Positions 1 through 10,995 of a DNA stretch of 64,000 nucleotides are shown in pieces. Position numbers and translations under genes: made by a program. The stretch covers positions 130,397,609 to 130,461,608 of the forward strand of contig CM075348.1 in assembly GCA_037693485.1 (NCBI GenBank), in the 5' to 3' direction. The notes beneath the pieces are model-generated. The model was given only the letters and a program-made list of their open reading frames with translations, had not been told where the DNA came from and searched no databases. Every line of letters begins with the position of its first letter. The first letter of the stretch is position 1. This DNA comes from Kitagawia praeruptora. Lineage: Eukaryota > Streptophyta > Magnoliopsida > Apiales > Apiaceae.

Positions 1-250
1 GTATTTTGTATAAAATGTATTTACTTGGAATGACTTGATTAGAAATGACTTGGTACAAGGCTTTATATAGAACTCCATAGAAGGATCTACACACTTACTT
101 AAATACTAGATTACTAGAACTTTTTATGGATAGTTCTAGAGATTACATGCATCTAGACTAATACATTGAACATAGAAAAGACAAATACATGTATCAAGAA
201 TAATCTAGAATCACCCACACACTTCTACTATTTTATGAGTCAAAATTACA
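1..250 (-). mobile_element. Ty1/copia 5' LTR, copy 1 (partial)
   Basis: Matches 15306-15555 of the better-preserved second copy, where the LTR is followed by a primer binding site. The first ~53 bp of the plus-strand end lie left of the window. A TATA box on the minus strand (plus-strand ctttatata, 61-69) fits an LTR promoter. The proposed LTR outer end is at about 250, where it abuts a coding remnant. Confidence 0.65.
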
Positions 251-620
251 TTTTATTTTTAATAAAGATTTCTCTCGTCGTAACTTGAGTAGGCAGATCA
301 TGTACCAAAACTGAGAACTTCCATTGTTTCTTGTTATTTCCTGGCCGGCTTCGATCCTGGTTTCTGCGGTCCTTTGATGGTTGAGATCATGTTAGTGCTT
401 CTGCGTAAGTTAAGTTCCCGTGTTTTTGAGTTGCAGAAAGTTGTTGCTTAAAAACTTGTTCCTCCGTCACCGGAACATCAATTCTTTTCCCATTAGCCCT
501 ATCTCTTTCCACGTATACCACTGGTTTTCCGGGTTGATGGATCCAGTTTTGAGTGGTAAATGGGGAGTGTTTTGAGTAAAATTTGAATTTCGAATTTTTG
601 GGAAAACTCTCTCTCCTCTC
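246..620 (-). pseudogene. RRM-like coding remnant, copy 1
   Basis: The minus strand has an ~120-codon coherent frame with one internal TGA (near 388-390). It ends where the copia LTR starts, which suggests the LTR landed in this coding sequence. Visible segments include KPVVYVERDRANG, a YAEALT motif, a charged RD-rich stretch, and a C-terminal FSVLVHDLP that resembles the first strand of an RNA-recognition motif. A purine-rich GAGA tract (600-680) upstream looks like a plant 5' UTR. It could be a host gene fragment or a LINE ORF1 relic; I cannot tell which. Confidence 0.35.
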
Positions 621-680
621 CCTACCCTGTTCCTCTCACCTCTCTCTCTCTCCTCTCTCTCTCTTCTTTCTCTCTCCATA
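600..680. repeat. CT/GA microsatellite
   Basis: Interrupted (CT)n tract on the plus strand, (GA)n on the minus strand, just upstream of the RRM-like remnant. The copy-2 equivalent at 15906-15985 differs by one CT unit. Confidence 0.85.
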
Positions 681-784
681 TTTCCAAAAAATAAATCCGT
701 TGTTATTGACAGAGGCCAATCAAGTTTTTTTTTCCTATTATAATTGAAAATCAATCACCCAGACTCGTTATAACCTAATCTATA

Positions 785-1039
785 CTTCCTCCGTCCCACT
801 CATTTCTATACGCTTTTTTTAAAGTGTCTGACACGCATTTTAAGGTACATAACTAGTATAGTTCCATAACTTATTTTTGAAATTTTCTTTTTTTTGTATA
901 AAAGTAGGATTGTTCTATTTTTATACAAAAAAAAAAGAAAATTGTAAAAATAAGTTATGTAACTATAGTAGTTAGGAGCCTTAAAATGCGTGTCACGCCC
1001 CCGTCCCCCAATGTATAGAAATCATTGGGACGGAGGGAG
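785..1039. mobile_element. Stowaway-like (Tc1/mariner) MITE, copy 1
   Basis: 255-bp foldback element with termini cttcctccgtccca and tgggacggagggag, flanked by TA (783-784 and 1040-1041), the Stowaway target duplication. The two arms are complementary over most of their length, with an A/T tract at the centre. No coding capacity. Confidence 0.9.
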
Positions 1040-1044
1040 TACTG

Positions 1045-1387
1045 TCTATACTATATTATAATAAACTAAAAGAATATAATTTGTAACTTTTTTATTTATC
1101 CTCTATTTTTGGTTATCCCTCATCCACAACCGTTAAATATTCAGCTCAAATATTTCATGACCGTTAGATAAAACAATACTAAAAAAATTTATATACATAA
1201 TTCTAAGGTTCGATTCCCGCTAACAACATATTATTTTTATTTAATAAAAAATTATTAAATATAAAGATGTAAGGTTCGAATTATTTCAATAACATATTAA
1301 AATTAATTTTGATAATATTTTATTATACTATAAATGAATTATAAAAAATTAAAAATAACCCGTGCTTTGCACGGGTTATAAGCTTGT
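1045..1387 (+). mobile_element. Short nonautonomous Helitron, copy 1
   Basis: Starts with TC (tctatactatattataataa) and ends with the GC-rich hairpin cccgtg..cacggg followed by CTTGT, a variant of the usual CTRRT terminus. It has no Rep/helicase coding sequence. Helitrons transpose by rolling circle and leave no target duplication, which fits. Confidence 0.7.
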
Positions 1388-1649
1388 ATATCTATACTAT
1401 TATATAATAAGCAAACAGGGGTATAATTTGGTTGTTTGGTTCAATTTGGTTCAACCATCTAAAAGAATAGTGATCGTTAAATATTTAGTAAATAGATGAT
1501 AGCCGTTAGATCTAATAATAAGTAATATTCTATATTTAAATCCCTCTTCTAAAGATCCAAGGTTCGAATCACATCAACAACAAATTTACATTAAGATTTT
1601 ATATTATTAGTTATAATCAATACATATCATTTATTAAATAAATATTTGG

Positions 1650-2250
1650 TGTGGAATAAAAAGTAGGGTGTATTTATTGCGTATTAACTACTAGGGATTG
1701 TGGAAGCTTCGAGCTTTAATGGCTGCACTTGTGTTTCGTGACTCAATCTGTCCTCACAAGATGCCTACGTATCTCTGTATTGTTAGAGAATCAAGCCAAG
1801 ACATAGTTCTAGGTGATGGTGCCCTCAGGGCTATGGCGATGAGGGCTCACCTAGGACGTAGTGGCTTGTATGTCCTTATTCGAGGATTGAGCCAAAACGT
1901 AGTTCTGAGAATGAGGGGTCAGACCCTTTATATAGGCTGAGAAGCCCTAGAATCGTAGTAGAATTAGGTGACTTGGTAGGCAAGTCACCGCCTTGAGGAA
2001 GGTTCTAGACTCCTTCCTTGTAGGAGTCAGTTCCCATATCGAATTCTGTGCCTTGGAGGCTAAGTCAGGCAAGAGTAATATCCTTGTTTGACTCTTATTG
2101 CTGAGCTGGTTATTACCCCTAATATTAATTACGAAATTAATATTATAAATAGGGTTTGGGCCCATCTGGTGGGCCCCAAGTTTGGACCATTCTAGGTCTA
2201 ATTAATGCCACATTAAATGTGTCTTTAGGGCTTACATTTAGCCCATATCA
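1650..2250 (-). repeat. LTR (3' LTR of copy 1 element)
   Basis: 601 bp, TG...CA. A minus-strand TATA box (rc of cctttatatag) lies at 1928-1938. Small ORFs in this interval are part of the LTR and are not genes. Confidence 0.9.
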
Positions 2251-2389
2251 TTTGCCCCCCAACTTCTAGGAAAACTGATCAGGTTTTCCTAGAAGTTTTA
2301 ACGGCCTTTCCGAGACTTGGATCAGGGTTTATTGCTCTTACGCGAGTACTTTCAACGATATCATCTTAATGTAAAGCGTGGAGCGACCA

Positions 2390-2700
2390 ACGCATTTACG
2401 ACGATGTTGAACGACACTAAACGGTGTTAAACGGCACTACACAGCGCTAATCAGCCTTAAACAACGTTTAAACAGTGTTAAACGATGTTAAACGGCACTA
2501 ACAACACTAATTGGTGCTAATCTGTGCTTATCGGCACTAAAATGTGTTTATCAGCACTAATTTGTGCTTAAACGGCACTAATCTGTGCTTAAACGGTGCT
2601 AGCGGGGGTCCGGGGGTGGCAGCCCCTGGGCGGGGTCCAAGGGGCGGCAGCCCCTGGCGGGGTCCAAGGGGCAGAGCCCCTGGCTGGGGTCGAGCTGAAA
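2390..2700. repeat. Degenerate short repeats and GC-rich block, copy 1
   Basis: Positions ~2405-2600 consist of degenerate short repeats around aaacggcactaa / acggtgttaa. They are followed by a GC-rich block (2600-2695) with ~27-bp repeats around ggcagcccctggcggggtcc. Similar cggcactaa repeats occupy 31870-32060 in the related element, so they belong to this family's 3' noncoding region. Copy 2: 17700-18005. Confidence 0.8.
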
Positions 2701-2781
2701 TTATCGTTTCAATTCAAATTTCTGAAAAATAACGATTTTTTTTTTCCGACTAGGATCGAGGTCGTGGAAGGGGTGCCCAGG

Positions 2782-3615
2782 TCGTGATGGCTGCGACCTC
2801 AATCCACGAGCTGAAACGAGGTCGCGTAAGGGCTCAAAATGGAGCAGGTTGTGAGTTTTTCGACCTCACTATACGACCTGGTTCGAGGTCGTGTATACTC
2901 CCTCAATCAGTCTGGTCGTGAGAACTTTGACCTCAATTCACGAGGTGTATCCGGGTCGTGTAGAGACGCTATATGGGGCAGGTTGTGTTACGTGCGACCT
3001 CATTCTTCGAACTAGAGCGAGTTCGTGTAAGGTCTTTATAACAACCTCGTCGTAAAACCTATGGCCTCACCTTACGAGGTGATTCGAGGTCGTCCATGGT
3101 TTTAAAAATAGCCTGGTCGGGTGTACCTCGATCTCATTTTTCGACGTAAAACGAGTTCGTGTAAGGGCACCATACAGAGCTGGTCGCGAACCTATCGACC
3201 TCGACCTATGAACTGGTTTGAGGTCGTGCATGGTCACCAGAATGGCCTGGTCGTAGGCTGTTCGACCTCAATCCTCGAGGTGAATTGACGTCGTGTAGGG
3301 GCAGCATATCCTCTTTGTCGTTCGACTCACGACCTCATTCTCCGAGATGAATCGAGGTCGTCCATGGCCTTCATTATGGCTTTGTCGTGAATTCTTCGAC
3401 CTCAATCCACGGGGTGGTTTGAGGTCGTCCAAGGTTCATTAACTGGCCTCATCGTGTTGTGTACGAACTCGTTCTTTAAGGTGGAATGAGGTCGTACAAG
3501 GTCTTTAAAGCGAATTTGTCGTGAGCTCTTCGACCCTAACCTACGAACTAACTTGAGATCATCTATGGTCTCTTAATTGGGCAGTTCGTGAACTAGCCCC
3601 GTGATCTCATTCTGG
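2782..3615. repeat. 67-bp tandem repeat array, block 1, copy 1
   Basis: Twelve consecutive 67-bp units from 2782 to 3585 plus about half of a thirteenth. Sequence between units varies strongly, but the 67-bp register is kept without net indels. Each unit begins with a form of tcgtgaa and contains a tcgacctca ... tgaggtcg inverted pair. Copies differ in AT-rich filler. A second block of three units lies at 4454-4654. Confidence 0.9.
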
Positions 3616-3865
3616 ATTGACATCAACCTAGAGTTTTTGAAACAAACTTTCTTAGCTCGGTTGGCCGTCATGGCTTCAATGTTCGTCTCGGTTCCTGGGA
3701 CTTCTGTGACGACCTCTCGACTGACACGTGCTCGGCCTTGGGGTTGTTCGAGTGTTGAACGTTGGGGTTCTGGATCGAGAATCCAAAATTTCATATTGGT
3801 TTTCAAATTTTGTCTTGAAGTTTCAACCCTTTTATCTTGATTAGAGGTTCATGACCTTCTCAAGT

Positions 3866-3960
3866 TTGGCCTTCATAGCTAATCTTGGCCTTCATGGCTA
3901 ATCTTGGCCTTCATGGCTAATCTTTGCCTTCATGGCTAATCTTAGCCTTTATGGCTAATA
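3866..3960. repeat. 19-bp minisatellite, copy 1
   Basis: Five units of ttggccttcatggctaatc (start points 3866, 3885, 3904, 3923, 3942). It sits in the ~840-bp non-repeat segment that separates the two 67-bp blocks. Confidence 0.92.
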
Positions 3961-4453
3961 TCTCGTGTTTCTCATCCTAAGATTCAAGGTTGATGTTCAC
4001 ATGCTCAACGTTGGTGTTCTGGATCAAAGATCCATGATCCCAAGTTCATTTTTCAATTTCCAATTTGAGGTATCAACCTTTTTTTTTTTAGTTCTTCTAA
4101 CAAGTATTCTTAATCAACTACCAAAACAGGTTTCAGGTCAATAGGAGGTGTCTGCTATGCCTTGAATGGTTTCATGAACCTTGAATTCAAACGACTTATT
4201 TCTTAGTCCTTGTGACCTTCCGTGCCTTAACTTGTTTGCTGAATCCTTGGTCTTAAGGTTATCATCAACGCTTGACTCTCATCCTTGTGATGAAGTTCTT
4301 TAGTTCTTGCCTCCTCCTTGTTTCTCATGGAGGAAGTTTTCCTTCTCGGTTGATCGTTCAGGTAGTTCACTTGCTCCTTAGCGCTTGACCTCAGGCCTGG
4401 TGTGCCTTTGTCGGTTTTCAACCCTTTAGCTTGATTCTAGCTTTCCAACCTGG

Positions 4454-4654
4454 TCGTGAGGTTCACGACCTCATCCTACGATCTGGATTGAGGTCGCGTA
4501 ACGCTCCATATTTGGCTAGTTCGCGAGACTTGCGAGCTCAATTCACAATCTGAATTGAGTTCGTGTAAGGGTCAATATTACAACTGCTCGTGGGGTCTAC
4601 GAGCTCAATTCACGAACTGAATTGAGTTCGTGTAAGGACCAATATTACAACTCC
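4454..4654. repeat. 67-bp tandem repeat array, block 2, copy 1
   Basis: Three units starting at 4454, 4521 and 4588. Units 2 and 3 are more alike and carry gagctcaattcac ... gaattgagttcgtg dyads. The block directly precedes the integrase remnant at ~4660. Confidence 0.9.
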
Positions 4655-4659
4655 CTGCT

Positions 4660-5410
4660 TCTTCTCGATATTCTCCTCCGTGGCATCGTTTGGTAACCAA
4701 CCATTCTCAAGGTGTGCTTTGATAGGATCTATCCAGCATCCTCTTATCCCGATAAGAACAATAAGCTTAGAATCAATTGTGGGGGTTCTCAGAACTTAGA
4801 AGTAGACGTCCCCAGAATGGGTCTCGACCTCTGAAGAAGTATAGTGAGATAAGGCATCGACCTTTGTATTCTCCTCCCTTGGGATATACTCAACGTGGCA
4901 CTCGTCGAACTGGGCTATCGCAGCTTTCACAATCCTCAATTATTTGGCCATATTCGTTTCACTAGCCTCAAACTCTTCATTGACTTGTAAGACTACCAGC
5001 TTTGAGTCTCCACAGACTTTCTGGTTCTTTCACCCTCAGGGCTCTTATCAATCCAAGGTCGGCCATCAGAGCTTCATACTTTGCCTCGTTGTAGGTTGTT
5101 TGGAAGTCCAACCTCAAGGCATACTCAACTGCGAACCCATCGGGGCTTTGCAGAACTAAACCTGCATCACTGGTTTTTGTTTCTGATGCCCCATCAAAAT
5201 AGAGCATCCAATACTCTTTCTTCTCTTCCAGGGGCTTCTCACCTTGCTGACCTTCCTGGTCTATTACCTTCTGCCCCCCCGACTTCTTGGTTGTCAATGA
5301 TATATTCAATCACAAAGTCAGCTAGAGCCTGGGCTTTGATGGTCGTCCTAGGCTTGTACTTAACATCAAATTCTCCTAGTTCGATTGCCCACTTGATGAG
5401 CCTTTAATTA
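4660..5410 (-). pseudogene. Duplicated RNase H / archaeal-type RNase H / integrase N-term remnant, copy 1
   Basis: The minus strand shows the end of a gypsy RNase H (motif AQALADFV near 5310-5345). Next is a second, archaeal-type RNase H domain (5230-4977; YFDGASETKTSDAGL, later YNEAKYEALMA), then the start of integrase. This is a second, partial copy of the segment found intact in order at 5540-6710. It duplicates the dual-RNase H region that marks the Tat lineage. Frameshifts and stops make it nonfunctional. Confidence 0.75.
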
Positions 5411-5509
5411 CATTGAACGCAGCCTATTTGAGCCTTCAATTGCATGGAACATGGCCTATTCGAGCCTTCAATTTAATGGAATGCGGCCTATTCGAGCCTT
5501 CAATTCCTT
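5398..5509. repeat. 32-bp tandem repeat, copy 1
   Basis: About 3.5 units of gagccttcaatt...ggcctattc, lying between the two integrase/RNase H remnants. Copy 2 is at 20706-20817. Confidence 0.88.
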
Positions 5510-5539
5510 AGAGCTAGAAGTTTGTGGTTTCATCGAACC

Positions 5540-6710
5540 TTATTTCCACTCAGTCTGATCGGGTGGAGTGTCCTAACTGGATGCTCAGATATGATAAACC
5601 TTGAGGTTTGGGATGTGCCAAGTCTAGGCACCACGTTTCTTTCAAACAATTCCAGCTCGTAAGATCCTCGTTTTTGAATTGTTATCCATTTCTGGCTACA
5701 AGGATTGGTGGAAGTCCATATCTACGTATCACACTTTCCCACAGGAATTGTATCATTTACTTGGTGGTTATCCAGTCTTGGGGTTTGTCCTCAGTCTACT
5801 TCATGAAGGTATCAATTGTAACTATCAGGAACTTCCTCTGGGCATTTGCCACTAGGAGTGGTGGAACTGATGGTTTTCAATATTTCAGGGTACTGGTCAA
5901 CAATTGCGCGTTTTTTTATATCGATCGCACATAACTTCTGGCATCAGCCATGAGTTCTTATGGGCAAGGGTCCTGCCCCCCGAGTGCTGCCTACAGATTT
6001 TCACATGAGTTCTTTTCAAGGCTAAATTCACGTTTTGAGGCCTTAGTGTTCTTACTGACAACTTTCGTGCCTTCAAGGCATTGTCGGGTAACTGACCAGT
6101 TTCCTGGTGAGCCTTTATAGAACCTTTCCAACGATTTTTCATACCTACAGGTGTTATTAGCTTTTCTCTCAACACTTCGGGTCTTCAAGACTTGGAAGTA
6201 AGAACTTTTAACATAATTCTCTATCTCTGAGGAGGCAAACATAGATAGGACATCAGTCTTTGTGTTTTACTCCCTCGTAACACTCATTTAATTGAGTCAA
6301 GTTACAAGTATTTTGTCACAGCTCCGGGCCTGGCCTCGAACTCACCCTTCACTTTTGGTACTACCGATCTTGAGTCTCCATAGACTTTAAGGCTCGGGGC
6401 TCCGGCCAAACCAAGTATGGCTATCACGGCTTTGCATTCAGCCTCATTGTTTGTCGTTGGGGAATCATGAACCCATCGGGGTATGTTACCACTTAATTCT
6501 GTTTTTGATTCTCCATCAAAATTGATCCAATACTTCTTGAGTACCGCTTCTGGATTCTCCTTCTCTAATCCTTTGCCCTCCTGGGGTACTACCTCCTGCC
6601 CCCCGACTTCTTGGTTGTCAATGGTGTATTCAACCACGAAGTCAGTGAGTGCTTGGGGATTTATTGTGGTTACTCTATCTCGTACAAGACATTTCTCACA
6701 TAACAGATAG
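5540..6710 (-). pseudogene. Archaeal-type RNase H and integrase remnants, copy 1
   Basis: Going down the minus strand: the RNase H tail and a linker (6710-6640), then the second RNase H domain (6530-6302; YWINFDGESKTELSG, NNEAECKAVIA, VYGDSR). Integrase zinc-finger pieces follow (6242-5900, including ICRQHSGGRTLAHK), then core and C-terminal fragments down to ~5540. Open frames are under 115 codons and separated by stops, so no enzyme can be made. The order matches the autonomous relative at 35524-37225. Confidence 0.75.
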
Positions 6711-7480
6711 GTTTCTGAACCTTGTCTTCCTCTTTCACGAGGACGACACTCATATCTGTATTAAATACAGCCAAGTATAGATGCAGTAACTTTCCATAAT
6801 TTGGTTATGTCAACACTTGGAGGTTCCGTGTCAAGGATTGCTCTACTCTTATCGGGGTTGGCCTCAGTTTCCATGTTTGGGGACCGTAAAACCCAAAAAA
6901 AAAAATTCTGATCCCATGCTGAAGGCTTATTAAGTCAGAGTCAATATCATCTTGTGGTGCCTTGACACCTCAAACACCTCATGAGGATGCTTGATGTGAT
7001 GTGCCTTATCGAGGCTCTTGATTAACATATCATTCTATGAACTTCTATAGTCTTCCTGCTAAGATGCTCAAAGATCTTATATATCAATCTTCGATATGTC
7101 GCCTCTTTGGGACGTCACCTTTATGCACTTTGATCCTAACATTTTATGACCAGCTGCTGCATTGGTCAATGTATCGTTCCTTGGTAGGGGGAAGTAGTCA
7201 TTGAGACATGCATCATTCATATCATTGAAGTCCATGCACATCCGTCATTCTCCGTTGGCTTTCCTGCCTCTTGGAAACAAAGTTTCTTTTCTTCCATTTC
7301 ATCATATATTCGGGTAGGCATCTAGTTTACACGATTAATTGGGGATCGATCCCTGGCATATCAGCTACCATCCAAGCAAATACAACAATTTTCTCTTGTA
7401 GGAACGCATCCAATATGCCCTTCAAGGGTTCATTCATCAATGCCCTACATGGGTAACTTTTCAGGTCCTTCAGGAACTAG
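6711..7480 (-). pseudogene. Reverse transcriptase remnant, copy 1
   Basis: Scattered minus-strand pieces align in order with the RT of the relative at 37784-38700, including the ADMPGIDP segment near 7335-7365. Most of the RT palm is missing: the interval is only ~750 bp and lacks an intact YVDD box. Copy 2 is at 22019-22788. Confidence 0.6.
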
Positions 7481-7834
7481 GGTAGTGGGGACTAAGTCCT
7501 CAGTAGGTTTTCCTATTTGTTTCTAATCTTCTCGAACATCCATGTCTTCAATCGGGAGGACCTACCCCCCGACTTCATCAGGCCTCAAGGTGACCGGATA
7601 ATTATTATTTGGTCTCTCTTTTCTTCATTAACTCCCTTCCTTGCAGGAAATTTGATCATCAGGTCTTATCTTGAGGCAACCGCCTTAGGGGTGTTCAAGC
7701 CTATCATTCCTAGGATAACATTGTAAGTGGAAGTTGTTTTAACCACCTAAAGGTTCAATATCTGAGTGGCCTCTTTAGGCTCCCGTCCCATTATCTTGGA
7801 CATCCGAATAGTTTCTTCAACTCTTGACTCAACT

Positions 7835-8430
7835 CTATTGAACCCATAGACGTGCATGTTGGAGGGGGTCAATTTGAGAATCGTTGCATCCCATTTTCGA
7901 GAATGCATCATGAAACGAGATATTTACTGATGTTCCATTGTCTACAAAGACTCCTTTCACTTGCGAGTTACCTATCATAGGTGTTATGACCAACGGGACA
8001 TCATGGAGGCACTTGACCCCTTCAGAATCATCAAAGACAAATGTCATTTTCAGTATTTGCTCGCTATGAAGCTTCTCCTATAATGTGCATAACTTCTTGA
8101 GTGTAAGCTTTACGGGAGCTCCTTGTATTCCCAATCGTTGTCGGGTCTTCAAAAATCATGCTTATCATCGGCCTCCTGGGGCTATGGATTGCGATCTCGA
8201 TCGCCATCCTTCCTTTCATAATCTCTACTTCATAATACTGCCTTAGGTTACCCTGTTGGCCATCCTTGATGAACTTATTCAACTTTTCTCTTTGGATCAG
8301 AAACTTGATCTTGTGTTTCAGATGTCTACAATCGTGAGTGATATTCCCCACTGGCTTATGGAACTGACCATATTGGTTATTATTTCTCTTCCCGGGGTCA
8401 GCCCTTTGTGTATAAACCCTTATCATCTTT
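7835..8430 (-). pseudogene. Gag zinc-knuckle and protease remnants, copy 1
   Basis: 8426-8064 encodes the C-terminal Gag region (120 codons) with a knuckle-like segment whose first Cys is replaced (YGQFHKPVG...HDCRHL). 8047-7835 encodes the aspartic-protease region with VDNGTSV at the active-site position; the relative at 39151-39372 has DNGAS. The frame breaks between them near 8050. Copy 2 at 23143-23738 keeps a few more codons of the protease frame. Confidence 0.75.
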
Positions 8431-8445
8431 GGGGTATTTTTTGAC

Positions 8446-10400
8446 TTAATAACATGGGGGGACCCTAGCCCTTGGGGGCTGCCTAGCCTCTTGTATTTCC
8501 AAATCTTTCTTCAATTTTTGGATAAGCGCTTCATGAGTGAGTATCCTTCCTCCTAAAGTCTTGAGAGCCAGTCCTTTGGATCCACGGGGCTGAGAAGGCC
8601 CTGACCCTCCTTCGAGCTCATTGCCTGGTTCTCCTTCTGAGATGGTTTTCTTCATTAGTGGATGATGAATTGTCAACAGTATAAATCCGGAGAAATCACG
8701 ACTCCTTCATTGGCGTTCTAGGTCCTAAATGCATTGAGGCACGTATGCCTCATGTTATTGATCACTTCTACCATCGATGAATGATGTCCCTAAGTTCATT
8801 ATGTAATAATAGAGATGGACATCTGTAGTCCCAATGGTGCGCTAGAGGGGCGACAACACCATCCAGAGGGGATTCGTCCCTGAATTCATTGAACCCACAA
8901 TTGGCTGCTGCGGATGAGTAATTTGATCCCCTAAATCTTTTCTTCTATGGCCTGAAGAGCCGTTCCTTGAGTCCCTCGGGGTTGAGAACGTCCTGCTCCT
9001 TCGGCGGGCTCCTTGCCTTGACATCTCTTGCTAGAACGGATGTCCTCTTCCTCATCTTATTCAGATGAGAAGTCGTCCTTGGTGTATGATCCAGAGAAAC
9101 TTTGGTTTCCTCCAAAAAGGGGACCAAGCCTTCAATGTATTAAGGCACATACTTCTCATGAGTAAATGGATGGTTCCATCTGCAATTGGGAATGGTGACA
9201 ACCCATAAACGGGGTTTTGAGTTATTGGGATTAGAATGACGGTGATGGCGATCTCTGCTCCTTGTGCTCCATTAGCCAGAGGTGAGACCATCATATGCAA
9301 TTGAGGATTCGCTCCTTGAGTTCGTGGATTTGGGTCATCCCTTGGGGAATCACCCCTTGGAGATGCGTCTTTAGGGGAGTCGTTCCCTGAATGAAAGTCA
9401 AGGGGAGTGGATCATCAGTCCGATTGCTCTTTCATCGTCTTTAGTGTATGGTTGAGACTTCTTCTCCCTGCTGCATGTGGAGGTTCCAAGCCTCAAATAT
9501 GAGGTGAATCACCCCTTATTAGAGATCTTTCTAATCAGTACGCGGTTATGGGCAAATCGTGCCTAAGATTGGGGATCCGTCCCTTAAGAATTTAGAATCT
9601 GTCTTTTTCGGCTCCTTGGAGTCTCATTTAAATTTTCGTTCCTAGAGGGTTCAACCCTTGAACAGTGATAGGTGTGGGCACTCTTCACCTTCTCAATAAA
9701 AGGAATGGTAGGATCATCCTGACCTCCTGGTTGCATTAAATCATTGGGCTCAGACCTTGGGATCTCTGTCCTTGGGACCTCAATCTTTCTATGCCTCCTT
9801 GAAGGCCTCCCCGAATCAACAAAGGGGATTTCTCTGACCTTTGTAATAGGGAGACAGTTTTATTGCTTCTCTTGTTCTTTCTTCAGTCACGCCCATCAGT
9901 GGGTTATTTTTCTACACGCCTCCTCCTCGGGGCTCGATCTTGATCATCCTTAGATGATGAATCCTCGGTATAGGGTCCATAATAATCTAGGTACCCTCCT
10001 TCATAGACAAGGCCTAGGCCTGTGATGTGTGGGGGTTTTTATGGCTTGTGCATTCGATGTGCATGGCCACTTTCTCCAACGCCTCCTACGTTCGGTAGAT
10101 AGATGAGTAGCCCGTAGGCTGGATTCGTGCTTGCGAGAATCACGGTGGTGGAGATCTATGCTCCATAGGGGTATGCCGTATCAAGGGGATTCATCTCCTA
10201 GCCTTGGGGATTCATCCCTATGGGCTACGATCCCTAGACATGAGTTTCAGTAATTCGGAAATTCGTCCTTGGGGTTGAGAACCCAAAATCTGGGTACTCG
10301 TTTAAGGGGGTACAGACCCTTGTTTCGCAATCACGGGTACAGAAGTGCTAGTGGTGGTGATCGTAGTCACCGATGCTCTCCGTGTGTTCATCATGGTTGA
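8446..10400 (-). pseudogene. Gag N-terminal region, apparently triplicated, copy 1
   Basis: Three segments (near 9950-10250, 9060-9290 and 8650-8920) each resemble the proline- and acid-rich N-terminal Gag region of the relative at 40700-41100 (YTDDSSSDEDD side, PNYPP side). The capsid-coding part present in the relative (39700-40400) was not recognised here. All frames are broken into ORFs of at most ~80 codons. Copy 2: 23754-25708. Confidence 0.55.
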
Positions 10401-10430
10401 TGTTTGATTCCCACAGACGGTGCCAAATGT

Positions 10431-10995
10431 TGTGGAATAAAAAGTAGGGTGTATTTATTGCGTATTAACTACTATGGATTGTGGAAGCTTCGAGCTTTAA
10501 TGGCTGCACTTGTGTTTCGTGACTCAATCTGTCCTCACAAGATGCCTACGTATCTCTGTATTGTTAGAGAATCAAGCCAAGACGTAGTTCTAGGTGATGG
10601 TGCCCTCAGGGCTATGGCGATGAGGGCTCACCTAGGACGTAGTGGCTTGTATGTCCTTATTCGAGGATTGAGCCAAAACGTAGTTCTGAGAATGAGGGGT
10701 CAGACCCTTTATATAGGCTGAGAAGCCCTAGAATCGTAGTAGAATTAGGTGACTTGGTAGGCAAGTCACCGCCTTGAGGAAGGTTCTAGACTCCTTCCTT
10801 GTAGGAGTCAGTTCCCATATCGAATTCTGTGCCTTGGAGGCTAAGTCAGGCAAGAGTAATATCCTTGTTTGACTCTTATTGCTGAGCTGGTTATTACCCA
10901 TAATATTAATTACGAAATTAATATTATAAATATGGTTTGGGCCCATCTGGTGGGCCCCAAGTTTGGACCATTCTAGGTCTAATTAATGCCACATT
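10431..10995 (-). repeat. LTR (5' LTR of copy 1 element), first part
   Basis: Near-identical to 1650-2214. The LTR is interrupted at the 5-bp sequence acatt and resumes at 14732-14767. Confidence 0.9.

Noticed and set aside
1698..2165. ORFs repeated at 10404-10946, 17256-17474 and 25787-26254
   Set aside because: They lie entirely within LTRs and differ only by LTR substitutions.
2782..3615. Regular repeat array resembling CRISPR
   Set aside because: Units are contiguous 67-bp degenerate repeats without identical repeats and unique spacers, inside a plant retroelement.
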